From Belnapia moabensis DSM 16746 (GTDB lineage: Bacteria; Pseudomonadota; Alphaproteobacteria; Acetobacterales; Acetobacteraceae): 64,000 bases of DNA. The notes under the pieces were generated by a model that worked only from the letters and a program-made list of their open reading frames with translations, was not told where the DNA came from and did no database searches. The stretch spans positions 1-64,000 of the forward strand of contig NZ_JQKB01000019.1 in the NCBI RefSeq assembly GCF_000745835.1. Direction: 5' to 3'. This document shows positions 25,372 to 33,862 of this stretch, piece after piece. The position numbers and the translations under genes were made by a program. Position 1 is the stretch's first letter, and each line of letters begins with the position of its first letter.

Positions 25372-25422
25372 ACCGCGCACCGTTTCGAGTGTTACGCCCC
25401 GGACAGAACGGGAGCAGGAACG

Positions 25423-25983
25423 ATGCGGACTCACGGTTGGATCCTCGCGGGGATGCTGCTCGCCGGGCAGGCGGCGGCGCAGCAGGCGCCCTCGCTCATG
25501 TACAGCCAGCCCCTGGCGCCTGCTGCGGTAACACAGGTGCAGGAGCGGCTGCGGCAGGCCGGGCTGTATAGCGGCCGACCGGATGGGGTCTGGGGCCCCG
25601 ACAGCCAAGCGGCGCTGGAGCGCTTTCAGCAGAGCCGTGGCCTCCAGGTATCCGGCCAGATGAATCAGGCGACGGCGGCAACGCTCGGCCTCGGACCTTC
25701 CGAGTTGCTGGCCGCTGGGCCGACCGCCGGCCCCGCCCCCGGCACGCCGGCCGCCATGGCGACCGACCCGCTGAGCCCGGCTGCGGTGCGCAACATCCAG
25801 AACCGGCTCAGGGCGATGAATTTTTATCGTGGCCCGGTGGACGGGGCCTGGGGTGCCGGCACGCAATCGGCCATCGAGCGCTTCCAGCAAGGCCGCGGCC
25901 TGCAGGCGACCGGCCAAGTGAACCCGGCGACGGCGGCCGCCCTTGGCCTCGACCCGAACAACCTGGCGGCACCGGTCCGGTAG
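25423..25983 (+). CDS. Secreted protein with two peptidoglycan-binding (PG_binding_1) repeats
   Basis: A 186-aa protein with a signal peptide (ILAGMLLAGQAAA) and two copies of a domain of about 60 residues: VQERLRQAGLYSGRPDGVWG and IQNRLRAMNFYRGPVDGAWG, each followed by ALERFQQSRGL or AIERFQQGRGL and a TAA(T/A)LGL end. The copies are joined by a Pro/Ala linker. There is no enzymatic domain, so it may be a structural periplasmic or surface protein. Confidence 0.88.
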   Translation: MRTHGWILAGMLLAGQAAAQQAPSLMYSQPLAPAAVTQVQERLRQAGLYSGRPDGVWGPDSQAALERFQQSRGLQVSGQMNQATAATLGLGPSELLAAGPTAGPAPGTPAAMATDPLSPAAVRNIQNRLRAMNFYRGPVDGAWGAGTQSAIERFQQGRGLQATGQVNPATAAALGLDPNNLAAPVR

Positions 25984-26009
25984 GGATTTCTTCGGCTTTC
26001 GCTGGCTAA

Positions 26010-26038
26010 GCTGCCGTCATCGCACGGATGACGGCAGC
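26010..26038 (+). terminator. Perfect 11-bp hairpin ending three bases before a start codon
   Basis: GCTGCCGTCAT and ATGACGGCAGC pair around a 7-base loop (CGCACGG). The structure lies between the peptidoglycan-binding gene and the ATG at 26042. It has no T-tract. It may terminate the upstream transcript, or mask the ribosome site of the ACP-like gene. Confidence 0.4.
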
Positions 26039-26041
26039 TGC

Positions 26042-26380
26042 ATGTCCAGATCGATCGCCGAGGTGAAGAACTGGATGACCATGTTCCGCTGGATCGTGAA
26101 GGTCATCCGCGACGACTACGGCATCGAGGAAGCACGGCTGACCCGGCATGCCCAGCTCGAGACGGAGCTTGGCCTCGGCATCGAGCAGGTGGAGGAGGTG
26201 CTTGGCGTCATCGGCCAGAGCTTCGCCATCCGCTTCCCCGAGGGCGTGCTGGACGAGGTGCTGCGGCTGGAAGAGCTCTGCATGCTGGCGAGCTGGCTGA
26301 AGGGTTTCTACAAGCAGCCGGAATTCATCTCGGAAGGCTTCGCGGCGCAGTGCCGCGCCGCGAACCCCGGGATGCCCTAA
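26042..26380 (+). CDS. ACP-like (DUF1493-style) small protein lacking the phosphopantetheine serine
   Basis: A 112-aa, largely helical protein. LETELGLGIEQVEEVLGVIG occupies the position of the acyl-carrier DSL motif, but Gly replaces the modified Ser, followed by FAIRFPEGVLDEVLRLEELC, matching helix III of carrier proteins. It could be a non-acylated relative that serves as a protein-interaction module. No fatty acid or NRPS gene is adjacent. It converges with, and overlaps by four bases, the solute-binding-protein gene. Confidence 0.55.
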   Translation: MSRSIAEVKNWMTMFRWIVKVIRDDYGIEEARLTRHAQLETELGLGIEQVEEVLGVIGQSFAIRFPEGVLDEVLRLEELCMLASWLKGFYKQPEFISEGFAAQCRAANPGMP

Positions 26381-27939
26381 GGCGCGGGGCGGACGCCCAT
26401 GGCGATGGTCCGCTCATCCATGCGCGGCTCGTGCCGCAGCCCGCGGCGATGGGCCCAGGTGTTGATGTACTGCACGAGCTGGATCATCGGCTCCTCCTCG
26501 GCATAGAGCGCCACCGCCTCCCGCCAGATCGCCTCACGCGCGGCGTCGTCCATCGTCGACGCGCCACTGAGCAGCAGCGCGTCGAAGCGCGGGTCGGAGT
26601 GGCGGGTCATGTTCGAGGGGCCGGTCAGCTTCTGCCGGTCATAGGTCGAGACGATGGCCAGCAGGTAGTTCGACCCCTCCCCGGTCGAGCTGCCCCAGGC
26701 GCCGAGTTGCATCGCGTGCTCCTGGCGGGATCGGCGCGGCACGAAGGCAGCGAAGGGCATGGCGTCCACCTGGGTCCGCACACCGATCCGCGTCCACATC
26801 TGCGCCACGGCCTGCGCGAGGCGGCTGTCATTGGGCCAGCGGTCGTTGGGCGTCGCCAGCACCAGGCGGAAGCCCTCGGGGAAGCCGGCCTCGGCCAGCA
26901 GGCGGCGGGCTCCCTCCGGGTCGAAGGCGCGCGGACGGACCTCCGGGTTGTAGCCGAAGGCGCCGCGCGGCAGCCATTGAGCTGTGGTCTCGGCCGCTCC
27001 CTCCATCACCCGCTCCACCAGGGCCTCCCGGTTGATCGCCATGGAGAGGGCGCGACGGATGCGGACATCGTGGAACGGGTTGGCCGGCAGGGGTGTGCCC
27101 GCATTGTCGGTCACCAGCGGCGTAGGACCGGTGCGAGAGTAGTCCGGCGAGAGGAAGACGGTGCGGGTGCTGGGGCTCTCTGTCACCACGAGCTTCGGGT
27201 CGCGTCGCAGCCGGGCCAGGTCGCTGGTCGGGATCTGCTCGATCAGGTCGACGTCACCCGAGAGCAGCGCCGCGGTCCGCGCTCCGTCGTTGAGGAGGAA
27301 ACGAACCGCGACCCGTGCCCAGGGCTCCCGCTCGCCCCAATAGGCGTCATTCCGAACCAGTTCCACCCGGTCGCCGGAGCGGTAGGAGGCCATGCGGTAT
27401 GGCCCGGTGCCGATGGCGGCGCGGCCGGTGTTGTAGTCCTCGGTCTGGGCGCCCTCCGCCGCGTGACGGGCGATGATGCTGACCGAGGCCAAGTCGAGCG
27501 GCAGCAGCGGGTGCGGCTGACGGGTATGGATGCGGACGGTGTGCGCATCCACCACTTCGGTTCGGGCGATGGCACGCAGGAATCCGCCGAAGCCGCCCGG
27601 GCTGTTGGGCACGTCGGGGGCGCGGGCGAAGGTGAAGGCGACATCGTCGGCGGTGAAGGGCCGGCCATCATGCCAGGCTACGCCACGGCGCAGCCGGAAC
27701 TCCCAGAGCGTGTCGCTGATCGCCCGGTAGTCCTCGGCAAGCGAGGCGTAGGGCCGGGCTTGCCCGTCCCGGTCCACCAGCCGGTCGAAGACCTGCATCC
27801 CGAGCGCGTTGTTCGGGCCGAGATTGTGGTAATGCGGATCGATGGTGGTGACCACGGCGGCATAGCCGATGGTCAGGCTCTGGGCAGCGGCAGCCTGCGC
27901 CCAAAGGGCGCAGGCTGCCAGCGCAAGCAGGCTTCTCAT
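26377..27939 (-). CDS. ABC transporter solute-binding protein, peptide/opine type (SBP_bac_5)
   Basis: A 520-aa periplasmic binding protein with a signal peptide (SLLALAACALWAQAAAA) and family blocks: TIDPHYHNLGPNNALGMQVF, WEFRLRRGVAWHDGRPFTAD, AAIGTGPYRMASYRSGDRVE and VRIRRALSMAINREALV. It would deliver an oligopeptide or similar ligand to an inner-membrane ABC permease, but no permease or ATPase gene is adjacent. It starts 34 bases after the sdhB stop behind a perfect hairpin, so it may be read through from the sdh operon or transcribed separately. Confidence 0.92.
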   Translation of the reverse strand: MRSLLALAACALWAQAAAAQSLTIGYAAVVTTIDPHYHNLGPNNALGMQVFDRLVDRDGQARPYASLAEDYRAISDTLWEFRLRRGVAWHDGRPFTADDVAFTFARAPDVPNSPGGFGGFLRAIARTEVVDAHTVRIHTRQPHPLLPLDLASVSIIARHAAEGAQTEDYNTGRAAIGTGPYRMASYRSGDRVELVRNDAYWGEREPWARVAVRFLLNDGARTAALLSGDVDLIEQIPTSDLARLRRDPKLVVTESPSTRTVFLSPDYSRTGPTPLVTDNAGTPLPANPFHDVRIRRALSMAINREALVERVMEGAAETTAQWLPRGAFGYNPEVRPRAFDPEGARRLLAEAGFPEGFRLVLATPNDRWPNDSRLAQAVAQMWTRIGVRTQVDAMPFAAFVPRRSRQEHAMQLGAWGSSTGEGSNYLLAIVSTYDRQKLTGPSNMTRHSDPRFDALLLSGASTMDDAAREAIWREAVALYAEEEPMIQLVQYINTWAHRRGLRHEPRMDERTIAMGVRPAP

Positions 27940-27944
27940 GGGAC

Positions 27945-27968
27945 GCTCCCGGGCTTTTGCCCGGGAGC
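27945..27968 (-). terminator. Perfect 10-bp hairpin between sdhB and the binding-protein gene
   Basis: GCTCCCGGGC and GCCCGGGAGC pair around a TTTT/AAAA tetraloop. It begins six bases after the sdhB stop and ends five bases before the next start codon. No T-tract follows on the transcribed strand. It is probably the sdh operon terminator or an attenuating structure, and it would overlap the ribosome site of the next gene. Confidence 0.5.
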
Positions 27969-27973
27969 CTACA

Positions 27974-28759
27974 TCAGGTCTCGCGCTCGACCATCATCTG
28001 CTTGATCTTGCCGATGGCGGCCGCCGGGTTCAGCCCCTTTGGGCAGGTTCGGGCACAGTTCATGATGGTGTGACAGCGATAGAGCCGGAACGGGTCCTGC
28101 AGGTTGTCCAGCCGCTCGCCTGTCGCCTCGTCACGACTGTCGGCAATCCAGCGATAGGCCTGCAGCAGCACCGCCGGGCCGAGGTACCGGTCGCCATTCC
28201 ACCAGTAGGACGGGCAGGCAGTCGAGCAGCAGAAGCAGAGGATGCATTCCCACAACCCGTCGAGCTTCGCCCGTTCGTCCTTGCTTTGCAAACGCTCGCC
28301 ATCCGGCGGCGGCGGGGTCTCGGACTTCAGCCAGGGCTCGACGCTGCGTAGCTGGGCGTAGAGCTGCGAAAGGTCCGGCACCAGATCCTTCACCACCGGC
28401 ATATGCGGCAGCGGGTAGATCTTCACCTCACCCGAGACGTTGTCGTCGATCGGCTTGAGGCAAGCCAGCGTGTTCAGCCCGTCGATGTTCATCGAGCAGG
28501 AGCCGCAGATGCCCTCGCGGCAGGAGCGCCGGAAGGTCAGCGTGGTGTCGACCTCGTTCTTGATCTTGATCAGCGCGTCGAGAACCATCGGCCCGCACTT
28601 ATCGAGATCGATCTCATAGGTGTCGGTGCGCGGGTTCTCGCCGCTGTCCGGATCCCAGCGGTAGATCTTGAAGGCCTTGACGTTCTTCGCCCCGGCCTCG
28701 GCCTTGTGAGTCTTGCCGGGCTGGATCGTTGAGTTCTTCGGCAGCGTGAAAGTAGCCAT
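27974..28759 (-). CDS. sdhB: Succinate dehydrogenase iron-sulfur subunit
   Basis: A 261-aa subunit of respiratory complex II. The [2Fe-2S] ligands lie in [15 protein letters not shown] and the following LAC; the [4Fe-4S] and [3Fe-4S] ligands lie in [16 protein letters not shown] and [17 protein letters not shown]. It relays electrons from SdhA flavin to the quinone site formed with SdhC/D. It is the last gene of sdhCDAB. Confidence 0.97.
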   Translation of the reverse strand: MATFTLPKNSTIQPGKTHKAEAGAKNVKAFKIYRWDPDSGENPRTDTYEIDLDKCGPMVLDALIKIKNEVDTTLTFRRSCREGICGSCSMNIDGLNTLACLKPIDDNVSGEVKIYPLPHMPVVKDLVPDLSQLYAQLRSVEPWLKSETPPPPDGERLQSKDERAKLDGLWECILCFCCSTACPSYWWNGDRYLGPAVLLQAYRWIADSRDEATGERLDNLQDPFRLYRCHTIMNCARTCPKGLNPAAAIGKIKQMMVERET

Positions 28760-28774
28760 AGGGGGTGCGGTCCT

Positions 28775-30586
28775 TCAGTACACGCGCGCCTTGGGGGGGA
28801 AAACCTGGACCTCGTTAGTCAGGGTCCGCATCTTCACGTCGCGGTAGTCGAGCTTCACCGCGCCATCCTCGCCGACCCAGGCCAAGGTATGCTTCATCCA
28901 GTTGGCGTCGTCGCGCTCGGGATAGTCCTCCTGCGCATGGGCGCCGCGGCTCTCCTTGCGGGCATCGGCGCTGACGACGGTGGTGACGGCATTGCCGATC
29001 AGGTTGTCGAGTTCCAGCGCCTCGACGAGGTCGCTGTTCCAGATCAGGCTGCGGTCCGCGACGCGGATATCCGCGTAGGCGGCCTGCACCTTCTTCATCT
29101 TCTCGACGCCCTCGGCCAGCAGCTCCGAGGTGCGGAACACGGCCGCATGGGTCTGCATCGTCTTCTGCATGTTGCCGCGCAGCTCGGCGACGGGGGTATT
29201 GCCCTTCGCGTTGCGGACGCGGTCGAAGCGGTCGAGCGCCTTCTCGCCGGCGCGCGAGGGCAGCGCCGGCTGGGAGGCACCCGGCTTGATCGTCTCCGCC
29301 GCCCGGTGCGCCGCGGCGCGGCCGAAGACCACGAGGTCGAGCAGCGAGTTGGTGCCGAGCCGGTTGGCGCCGTGGACGGAGACGCAGGCCGCCTCGCCCA
29401 CCGCCATCAGGCCGGGGACCACGCGGTCCTGGTCCTGCGCCGTCGGGTTCAGCACCTCGGTGTGGATGTTCGTCGGGATGCCGCCCATGTTGTAATGGAC
29501 GGTCGGGAGCATCGGGATCGGCTCCTTGGTCACGTCCACGCCGGCGAAAATCTTTGCCGTCTCGGAGATGCCGGGCAGCCGCTCATGCAGCAGGTCGGCG
29601 CCGAGATGCTCGAGATGCAGGTGGATGTGGTCCTTCTGCGGCCCGACGCCGCGGCCCTCGCGGATCTCCATCGACATGGCGCGGGAGACGACGTCGCGCG
29701 AGGCGAGGTCCTTCGCCGTCGGCGCATAGCGCTCCATGAAGCGCTCGCCCTCGGAGTTGGTCAGGTAGCCGCCCTCGCCACGCGCGCCCTCGGTGACGAG
29801 GCAGCCGGAGCCGTAGATGCCGGTCGGATGGAACTGGACGAATTCCTGGTCCTGCAGCGGCAGGCCAGCCCGCAGCACCATGGCATTGCCGTCGCCGGTG
29901 CAGGTATGGGCGGAAGTGCAGGAGAAATAGGCCCGGCCATAGCCGCCCGTCGCCAGCACCGTGGTCTGGGCGCGGAAGCGATGGATCGAGCCATCCTCGA
30001 GGCACCAGGCGGTGACGCCACGGCAAGCGCCCTCCTCGTCCATGATCAGGTCGAGGGCGATGTATTCGATGAAAAATTCGCAGTTATGCTTCAGCGACTG
30101 CTGGTAGAGCGTATGCAGGATGGCATGGCCCGTACGATCGGCGGCGGCGCAGGCGCGCATCGCGGGCGTCTTGCCGTAGTTCTGCATGTGGCCGCCGAAG
30201 GGCCGCTGGTAGATCCTGCCGTCCTCGGTGCGGGAGAACGGCACGCCGTAATGCTCCAGTTCGATGATGGCCGGGATCGCCTCGCGGCACATGTATTCGA
30301 TGGCGTCCTGGTCGCCGAGCCAGTCGGACCCCTTCACGGTGTCGTACATGTGCCAGCGCCAATCGTCCTCGCCCATATTGCCGAGCGCGGCGCCGACGCC
30401 GCCCTGGGCGGCGACGGTGTGCGAGCGGGTCGGGAAGACCTTGGTGATGCAGGCGGTCTTCAGCCCGGCCGCACCCATGCCGAAGGTGGCACGCAGGCCG
30501 GCGCCGCCGGCCCCGACCACGACCACGTCATAGGTATGGTCGACGATCCGGTAGGCGCCGCGGGAGGGCATCGTGATAGCGTTCAT
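28775..30586 (-). CDS. sdhA: Succinate dehydrogenase flavoprotein subunit
   Basis: A 603-aa catalytic subunit. It has the Rossmann start [20 protein letters not shown], the FAD-linking His in [19 protein letters not shown], the active-site segment [20 protein letters not shown], and MGGIPTN plus [20 protein letters not shown] near the C-terminus. Length and motifs are normal for the alphaproteobacterial form. It oxidises succinate to fumarate on the cytoplasmic side of complex II. Confidence 0.98.
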   Translation of the reverse strand: MNAITMPSRGAYRIVDHTYDVVVVGAGGAGLRATFGMGAAGLKTACITKVFPTRSHTVAAQGGVGAALGNMGEDDWRWHMYDTVKGSDWLGDQDAIEYMCREAIPAIIELEHYGVPFSRTEDGRIYQRPFGGHMQNYGKTPAMRACAAADRTGHAILHTLYQQSLKHNCEFFIEYIALDLIMDEEGACRGVTAWCLEDGSIHRFRAQTTVLATGGYGRAYFSCTSAHTCTGDGNAMVLRAGLPLQDQEFVQFHPTGIYGSGCLVTEGARGEGGYLTNSEGERFMERYAPTAKDLASRDVVSRAMSMEIREGRGVGPQKDHIHLHLEHLGADLLHERLPGISETAKIFAGVDVTKEPIPMLPTVHYNMGGIPTNIHTEVLNPTAQDQDRVVPGLMAVGEAACVSVHGANRLGTNSLLDLVVFGRAAAHRAAETIKPGASQPALPSRAGEKALDRFDRVRNAKGNTPVAELRGNMQKTMQTHAAVFRTSELLAEGVEKMKKVQAAYADIRVADRSLIWNSDLVEALELDNLIGNAVTTVVSADARKESRGAHAQEDYPERDDANWMKHTLAWVGEDGAVKLDYRDVKMRTLTNEVQVFPPKARVY

Positions 30587-30618
30587 CGCATCGATCCATT
30601 CATCTCAGAGTGCCGACC

Positions 30619-31017
30619 TCAGACCGCGATCCGCAGGACCGCGAGCGCCGAAGCCAGCGCCAGCAGGACACAGATGGCCTTCACCGCCAGAATGCCACCC
30701 ATCTTCACCCATTCCTGGTTGGCATAATCCTCGATGATCACCTGCACGCCGGCCGCAGTATGGTGGAAGCTGAGGCCGATGGTGGCGAGCAGCAGCACGG
30801 CATTCCAGGGCCGGCCGATCCAGGCGACGGTCGTCTCATAGGAGGCGCCGGCGAGCGAGGCGGCCGAGAGGGCGAACCATATCGTCAGCGGCAGCAGTGC
30901 TATGGAGGTGACGCGCTGCATCCACCAATGATGTGTGCCGCCCTTGGCAGAGCCGAGCCCGCGCACGCGACCGAGCGGCGAGCGCATCGTGGTGTTATTG
31001 GCATATTCGTTGGCCAT
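30619..31017 (-). CDS. sdhD: Succinate dehydrogenase hydrophobic membrane anchor subunit
   Basis: A 132-aa protein with three transmembrane helices, the entry motif GLGSAKGGTHHWWMQRVTSI and the haem/quinone-region helix LSFHHTAAGVQVIIEDY. It is the typical alphaproteobacterial SdhD, located between sdhC and sdhA with short gaps. Confidence 0.95.
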   Translation of the reverse strand: MANEYANNTTMRSPLGRVRGLGSAKGGTHHWWMQRVTSIALLPLTIWFALSAASLAGASYETTVAWIGRPWNAVLLLATIGLSFHHTAAGVQVIIEDYANQEWVKMGGILAVKAICVLLALASALAVLRIAV

Positions 31018-31030
31018 GGCGATGCGTTCC

Positions 31031-31444
31031 TCAGCCCCAGGCGATGAAAGCGATAACCCAGGTCAGCACGGTGGCGACCGCCGTGCCGATCAGCACCCAG
31101 CGCCCGGTCCGGTAGGTGTCCTGGATCTGGTAGCCGTAGCCCGCATCCCAGGCGAGGTGACGCACCCCATTCAGGGTGTGGAACCAGGCGGCTGCTGTCA
31201 GGCCGAAAAGGCCGAGCATACCGAGGAAGGACGACATGAACCATTGCACGTTGGCGAAGGCCTCCGGCCCCGCCGCCGCGGCCACCAGCCACCACACCAT
31301 CAGCACAAGGCCGACCGACCAAGCCGCGCCGGTGATGCGGCTGCTGATCGACAGCGCGCTCGTCATCTGCAGCATGTCGTAGACCTGCAGGTGCGGCGAA
31401 AGCGGCCGTTTCACGGGCGAGCCATCCGATCGGCGGCCAGCCAT
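31031..31444 (-). CDS. sdhC: Succinate dehydrogenase cytochrome b556 subunit
   Basis: A 137-aa protein with the family signature RPLSPHLQVYDMLQMTSALS, then SISSRITGA and the haem-ligand helix FHTLNGVRHLAWDAG, in three membrane spans. The ATG at 31444 follows GAGG at proper spacing and gives the usual length; the frame is open to 31645 but that part is leader. Confidence 0.95.
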   Translation of the reverse strand: MAGRRSDGSPVKRPLSPHLQVYDMLQMTSALSISSRITGAAWSVGLVLMVWWLVAAAAGPEAFANVQWFMSSFLGMLGLFGLTAAAWFHTLNGVRHLAWDAGYGYQIQDTYRTGRWVLIGTAVATVLTWVIAFIAWG

Positions 31445-31537
31445 GGTCGCCTCGCGCGAGTCCTGCATGATAGGCATCGGGTCATCCACTCCGGGGGTGC
31501 CCGCGCCGCTCGGGCCGCGGCGCAGGTTGATTACGGG

Positions 31538-31566
31538 TATTATTGTGCTCCGCGGCATAGCGTCAA
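31538..31566 (-). promoter_or_regulatory. Near-consensus sigma-70 promoter of the sdh operon
   Basis: On the minus strand TTGACG (31561-31566) is followed after 16-17 bases by AATAAT/ATAATA (31538-31544). Both boxes are close to consensus and stand out in this GC-rich DNA. The predicted start lies about 85-90 bases before the sdhC start codon, leaving a leader that could hold regulation. Confidence 0.6.
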
Positions 31567-31627
31567 TTCCACGAGACGGGCGCGAAATGCATGCCTGCCC
31601 ATGGTATAGGAATGTTATCCTTTCCCC

Positions 31628-31759
31628 ATGGCCGATTCGCAGCACCCCGACCCCGCCCGGCGTCCGCTCTCCCAGCGGCTGCAGCCAGTCGCCGAGTTCC
31701 TATACAAGGCAATCCTCGCCACTTCGGCGATGCTTGCCATCTGGAAAGCCCTGCATTGA
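31628..31759 (+). CDS. Small membrane-anchored protein (43 aa), divergent from sdhC
   Basis: ATG 31628 opens a frame whose product has a polar, Pro/Arg-rich start (ADSQHPDPARRPLSQRLQPV) and a hydrophobic end (FLYKAILATSAMLAIWKAL), a plausible single-span protein. It is preceded by an AT-rich TGGTATAGGAATG stretch that could be a promoter. I do not recognise a family. It is too short for certainty, but its composition is more protein-like than the surrounding chance frames. Confidence 0.4.
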   Translation: MADSQHPDPARRPLSQRLQPVAEFLYKAILATSAMLAIWKALH

Positions 31760-31774
31760 GCAACGCGGCGCCGC

Positions 31775-32089
31775 TCAACTCGTCGCCTTCAGCCCTGCGA
31801 CTCCAGCAAGGATGGAAACGAGGCAGAGGATGCGAGCGGCGCTCGCCATCTCGCCCTCTATCGCCATGCCCCAGAGCGCGGTGCCCGCCGCGCCGATGCC
31901 GACCCAGACGGCATAGACCGTCCCCATCGGCAGCACCTGCAGCGCACGGGACATGCAATAGAAGCTGACCCCCATGCTGGCGACCGTCGCGAGGCTCGGC
32001 AGCAACCGCGTGAAGCCTTCGGTGTATTTCAGCAATACAGCCCAGACGATCTCGAATCCGCCGGCGATGATGAGCCAAATCCATGCCAT
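31775..32089 (-). CDS. sugE: SMR-family efflux protein, SugE/Gdx type
   Basis: A 104-aa protein with four transmembrane helices. AWIWLIIAGGFEIVWAVLLK carries the essential Glu13, followed by GFTRLLPSLATV and LPMGTVYAVWVGIGAAGTAL. The KYTEGFTRL segment and GTVYAVWVGIG are closer to SugE/Gdx (guanidinium or quaternary ammonium exporters) than to EmrE. Its start overlaps the ABC exporter stop. No guanidine riboswitch is expected inside an operon and none was seen. Confidence 0.88.
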   Translation of the reverse strand: MAWIWLIIAGGFEIVWAVLLKYTEGFTRLLPSLATVASMGVSFYCMSRALQVLPMGTVYAVWVGIGAAGTALWGMAIEGEMASAARILCLVSILAGVAGLKATS

Positions 32090-33852
32090 CAGCCGGCCTC
32101 CACCGGCGCAGAACCGAATTGGGTATGCACGAGCCGCGCATAAAGCCCGCCTGCCGTCATCAGCGCCGCATGGCTGCCCTGCTCCACCGCGCGGCCATTC
32201 TCCATCACCACGATCCGGTCGGCATCGCGCACCGTCGCCAGGCGATGGGCGATGACGAGCGTCGTCCGCCCCTGGCGCAGCCGGGCCAGGGCGGCCGAGA
32301 CCAGGGCCTCGTTCTCCGCGTCGAGGGCGCTAGTTGCCTCGTCGAGCAGCAGCACGCGCGGGTCGCGCAGGAGGGCACGGGCGAGGGCCACGCGCTGCTT
32401 CTGACCGCCCGAAAGCCGCCCGCCGCCCGGCCCGAGCGGCGTCGCATAGCCCTGCGGCAGAGCCGCGATGAAGTCGTGGGCGGCGGCGGCACGGGCGGCG
32501 GCCTCCACCTCGGCCTCTGTCGCCCCCGGCCGGCCGCAGGTGATATTGGCGAAGGCGGTGTCGTCGAAGATCACCGCGTCCTGGCCGACATAGGCGATGG
32601 CGTCGCGCAGCGAGGCGAGCGTCACCGTACGCAGATCGGCGCCGTCGATGCGGACGGCGCCGCTCGTCGCATCGTGCAGCCGCGGCACCAGGGCCAGCGC
32701 GGTCGACTTGCCGGCCCCCGAAGGCCCGACCAGCGCCACGGTCTCGCCGGGAGCGGCGGTGAAACTGAGCCCCTCCAGCGCCGGCTCGGCCGTACCCAGG
32801 TAATGGAAGCCGACCTCGGCGAATTCAACGCGCCCCCGCCCCGCTGGCAACGGCCCTGCCCCCGGGGCCTCCACCACGAGCCGCGGCCGGTCCATCACGG
32901 CGAAGACGCGGGTAAGGCCGGCCAGCCCTTCCTGCAAGGCGGCATTCAGCGAGCCAAGGGCGCGCACCGGCCGCGAGGCGATCAGCAGCGCCGCGACGAA
33001 GCCCGTGAACTCACCGACCGTCCCCTCGCCCTGCGCCACCCGCCAGCCGACGAAGGCCAGAACCGCGGCGACGGCGATGCCGCCCAGCGCCTCCAGCATC
33101 GGGTCGAGGCTGGCGCGAGTCCGTGCGATGCCGAGCAGCGCCGCCCGTAGCCCGGCAAAGGTGCGGGCGGCGCGGGCCTCCTCCTGCTCCTCCAGCCGGT
33201 AGGCGCGGACGACGCGGGCGGCGCCGAAGCTCTCGGTGAGCTGCGCCGCCGTCTCGCCCATCCGCTCCTGCATCCCGCCCGAGGCGCGGCGGATGCGCTT
33301 GCCGAGGCGGAGGGTGGGCACCACCGCGATCGGGTACATCACCGCGGCGATGAGCGACATCTGCCAGTCGAGCCAGACCATGGAGGCGACGAGGCCGATG
33401 ACGGTCAACACATCCGCACCGCCATTGATCGACTTGGTCAAGGCCTCGCGGATCGCCGCCGCATCGACGGTGAAGCGGCTGGCATGGCGCGCCGGCGCAT
33501 CGGCGGTGACGGCGGCGAGGTCGGCCCGGGTCAGGGCCCGGAACAGGTCGTTCTGCAGCCCTTCGATCACCCGGAGCACCACCGCCTGGACCGCGACCGC
33601 CTGGCCGTACTGCGCCAGCGCCTTCAGGCAGGTCACGGCGATGATGACGGGCGGGATGACCCAGGCGATGGCGACATCGCCCGAGGAGAAGCGGTCGAAG
33701 CCCTGCTGAATGACGATGGGGTAGAGCGCCGTCAGCCCCGCGAGGAGCAGGGTGCAGAGAATGGCGAGCGCGATGCCCCGCCGGTGATGGCCGAGATAGT
33801 CCCGCGCTAGGCGGGCGATGAGGGCGCGGGAGGACGGGTCGATGGCGGCCAT
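32089..33852 (-). CDS. MsbA-like ABC exporter (membrane and ATPase domains fused)
   Basis: A 587-aa half-transporter. It has six membrane spans in the first 310 residues (GIALAILCTLLLAGLTALYP at the start), then an ABC ATPase with Walker A GPSGAGKST, the Q-loop at YVGQDAVIFDD, the signature LSGGQKQRVALARALL and Walker B VLLLDEATSAL plus H-loop VIAHRL. It functions as a homodimer. The style is that of MsbA-type lipid exporters, so lipid A or another lipid is a likely substrate; drug export is an alternative. It overlaps the SMR gene by ATGA. Confidence 0.88.
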   Translation of the reverse strand: MAAIDPSSRALIARLARDYLGHHRRGIALAILCTLLLAGLTALYPIVIQQGFDRFSSGDVAIAWVIPPVIIAVTCLKALAQYGQAVAVQAVVLRVIEGLQNDLFRALTRADLAAVTADAPARHASRFTVDAAAIREALTKSINGGADVLTVIGLVASMVWLDWQMSLIAAVMYPIAVVPTLRLGKRIRRASGGMQERMGETAAQLTESFGAARVVRAYRLEEQEEARAARTFAGLRAALLGIARTRASLDPMLEALGGIAVAAVLAFVGWRVAQGEGTVGEFTGFVAALLIASRPVRALGSLNAALQEGLAGLTRVFAVMDRPRLVVEAPGAGPLPAGRGRVEFAEVGFHYLGTAEPALEGLSFTAAPGETVALVGPSGAGKSTALALVPRLHDATSGAVRIDGADLRTVTLASLRDAIAYVGQDAVIFDDTAFANITCGRPGATEAEVEAAARAAAAHDFIAALPQGYATPLGPGGGRLSGGQKQRVALARALLRDPRVLLLDEATSALDAENEALVSAALARLRQGRTTLVIAHRLATVRDADRIVVMENGRAVEQGSHAALMTAGGLYARLVHTQFGSAPVEAG

Positions 33853-33862
33853 GCGGCGGGGT

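Noticed and set aside
31760-31774. Guanidine riboswitch for the SugE-like pump
   Set aside because: The pump gene starts inside the ABC exporter stop and has no leader; no conserved riboswitch-like sequence is visible.
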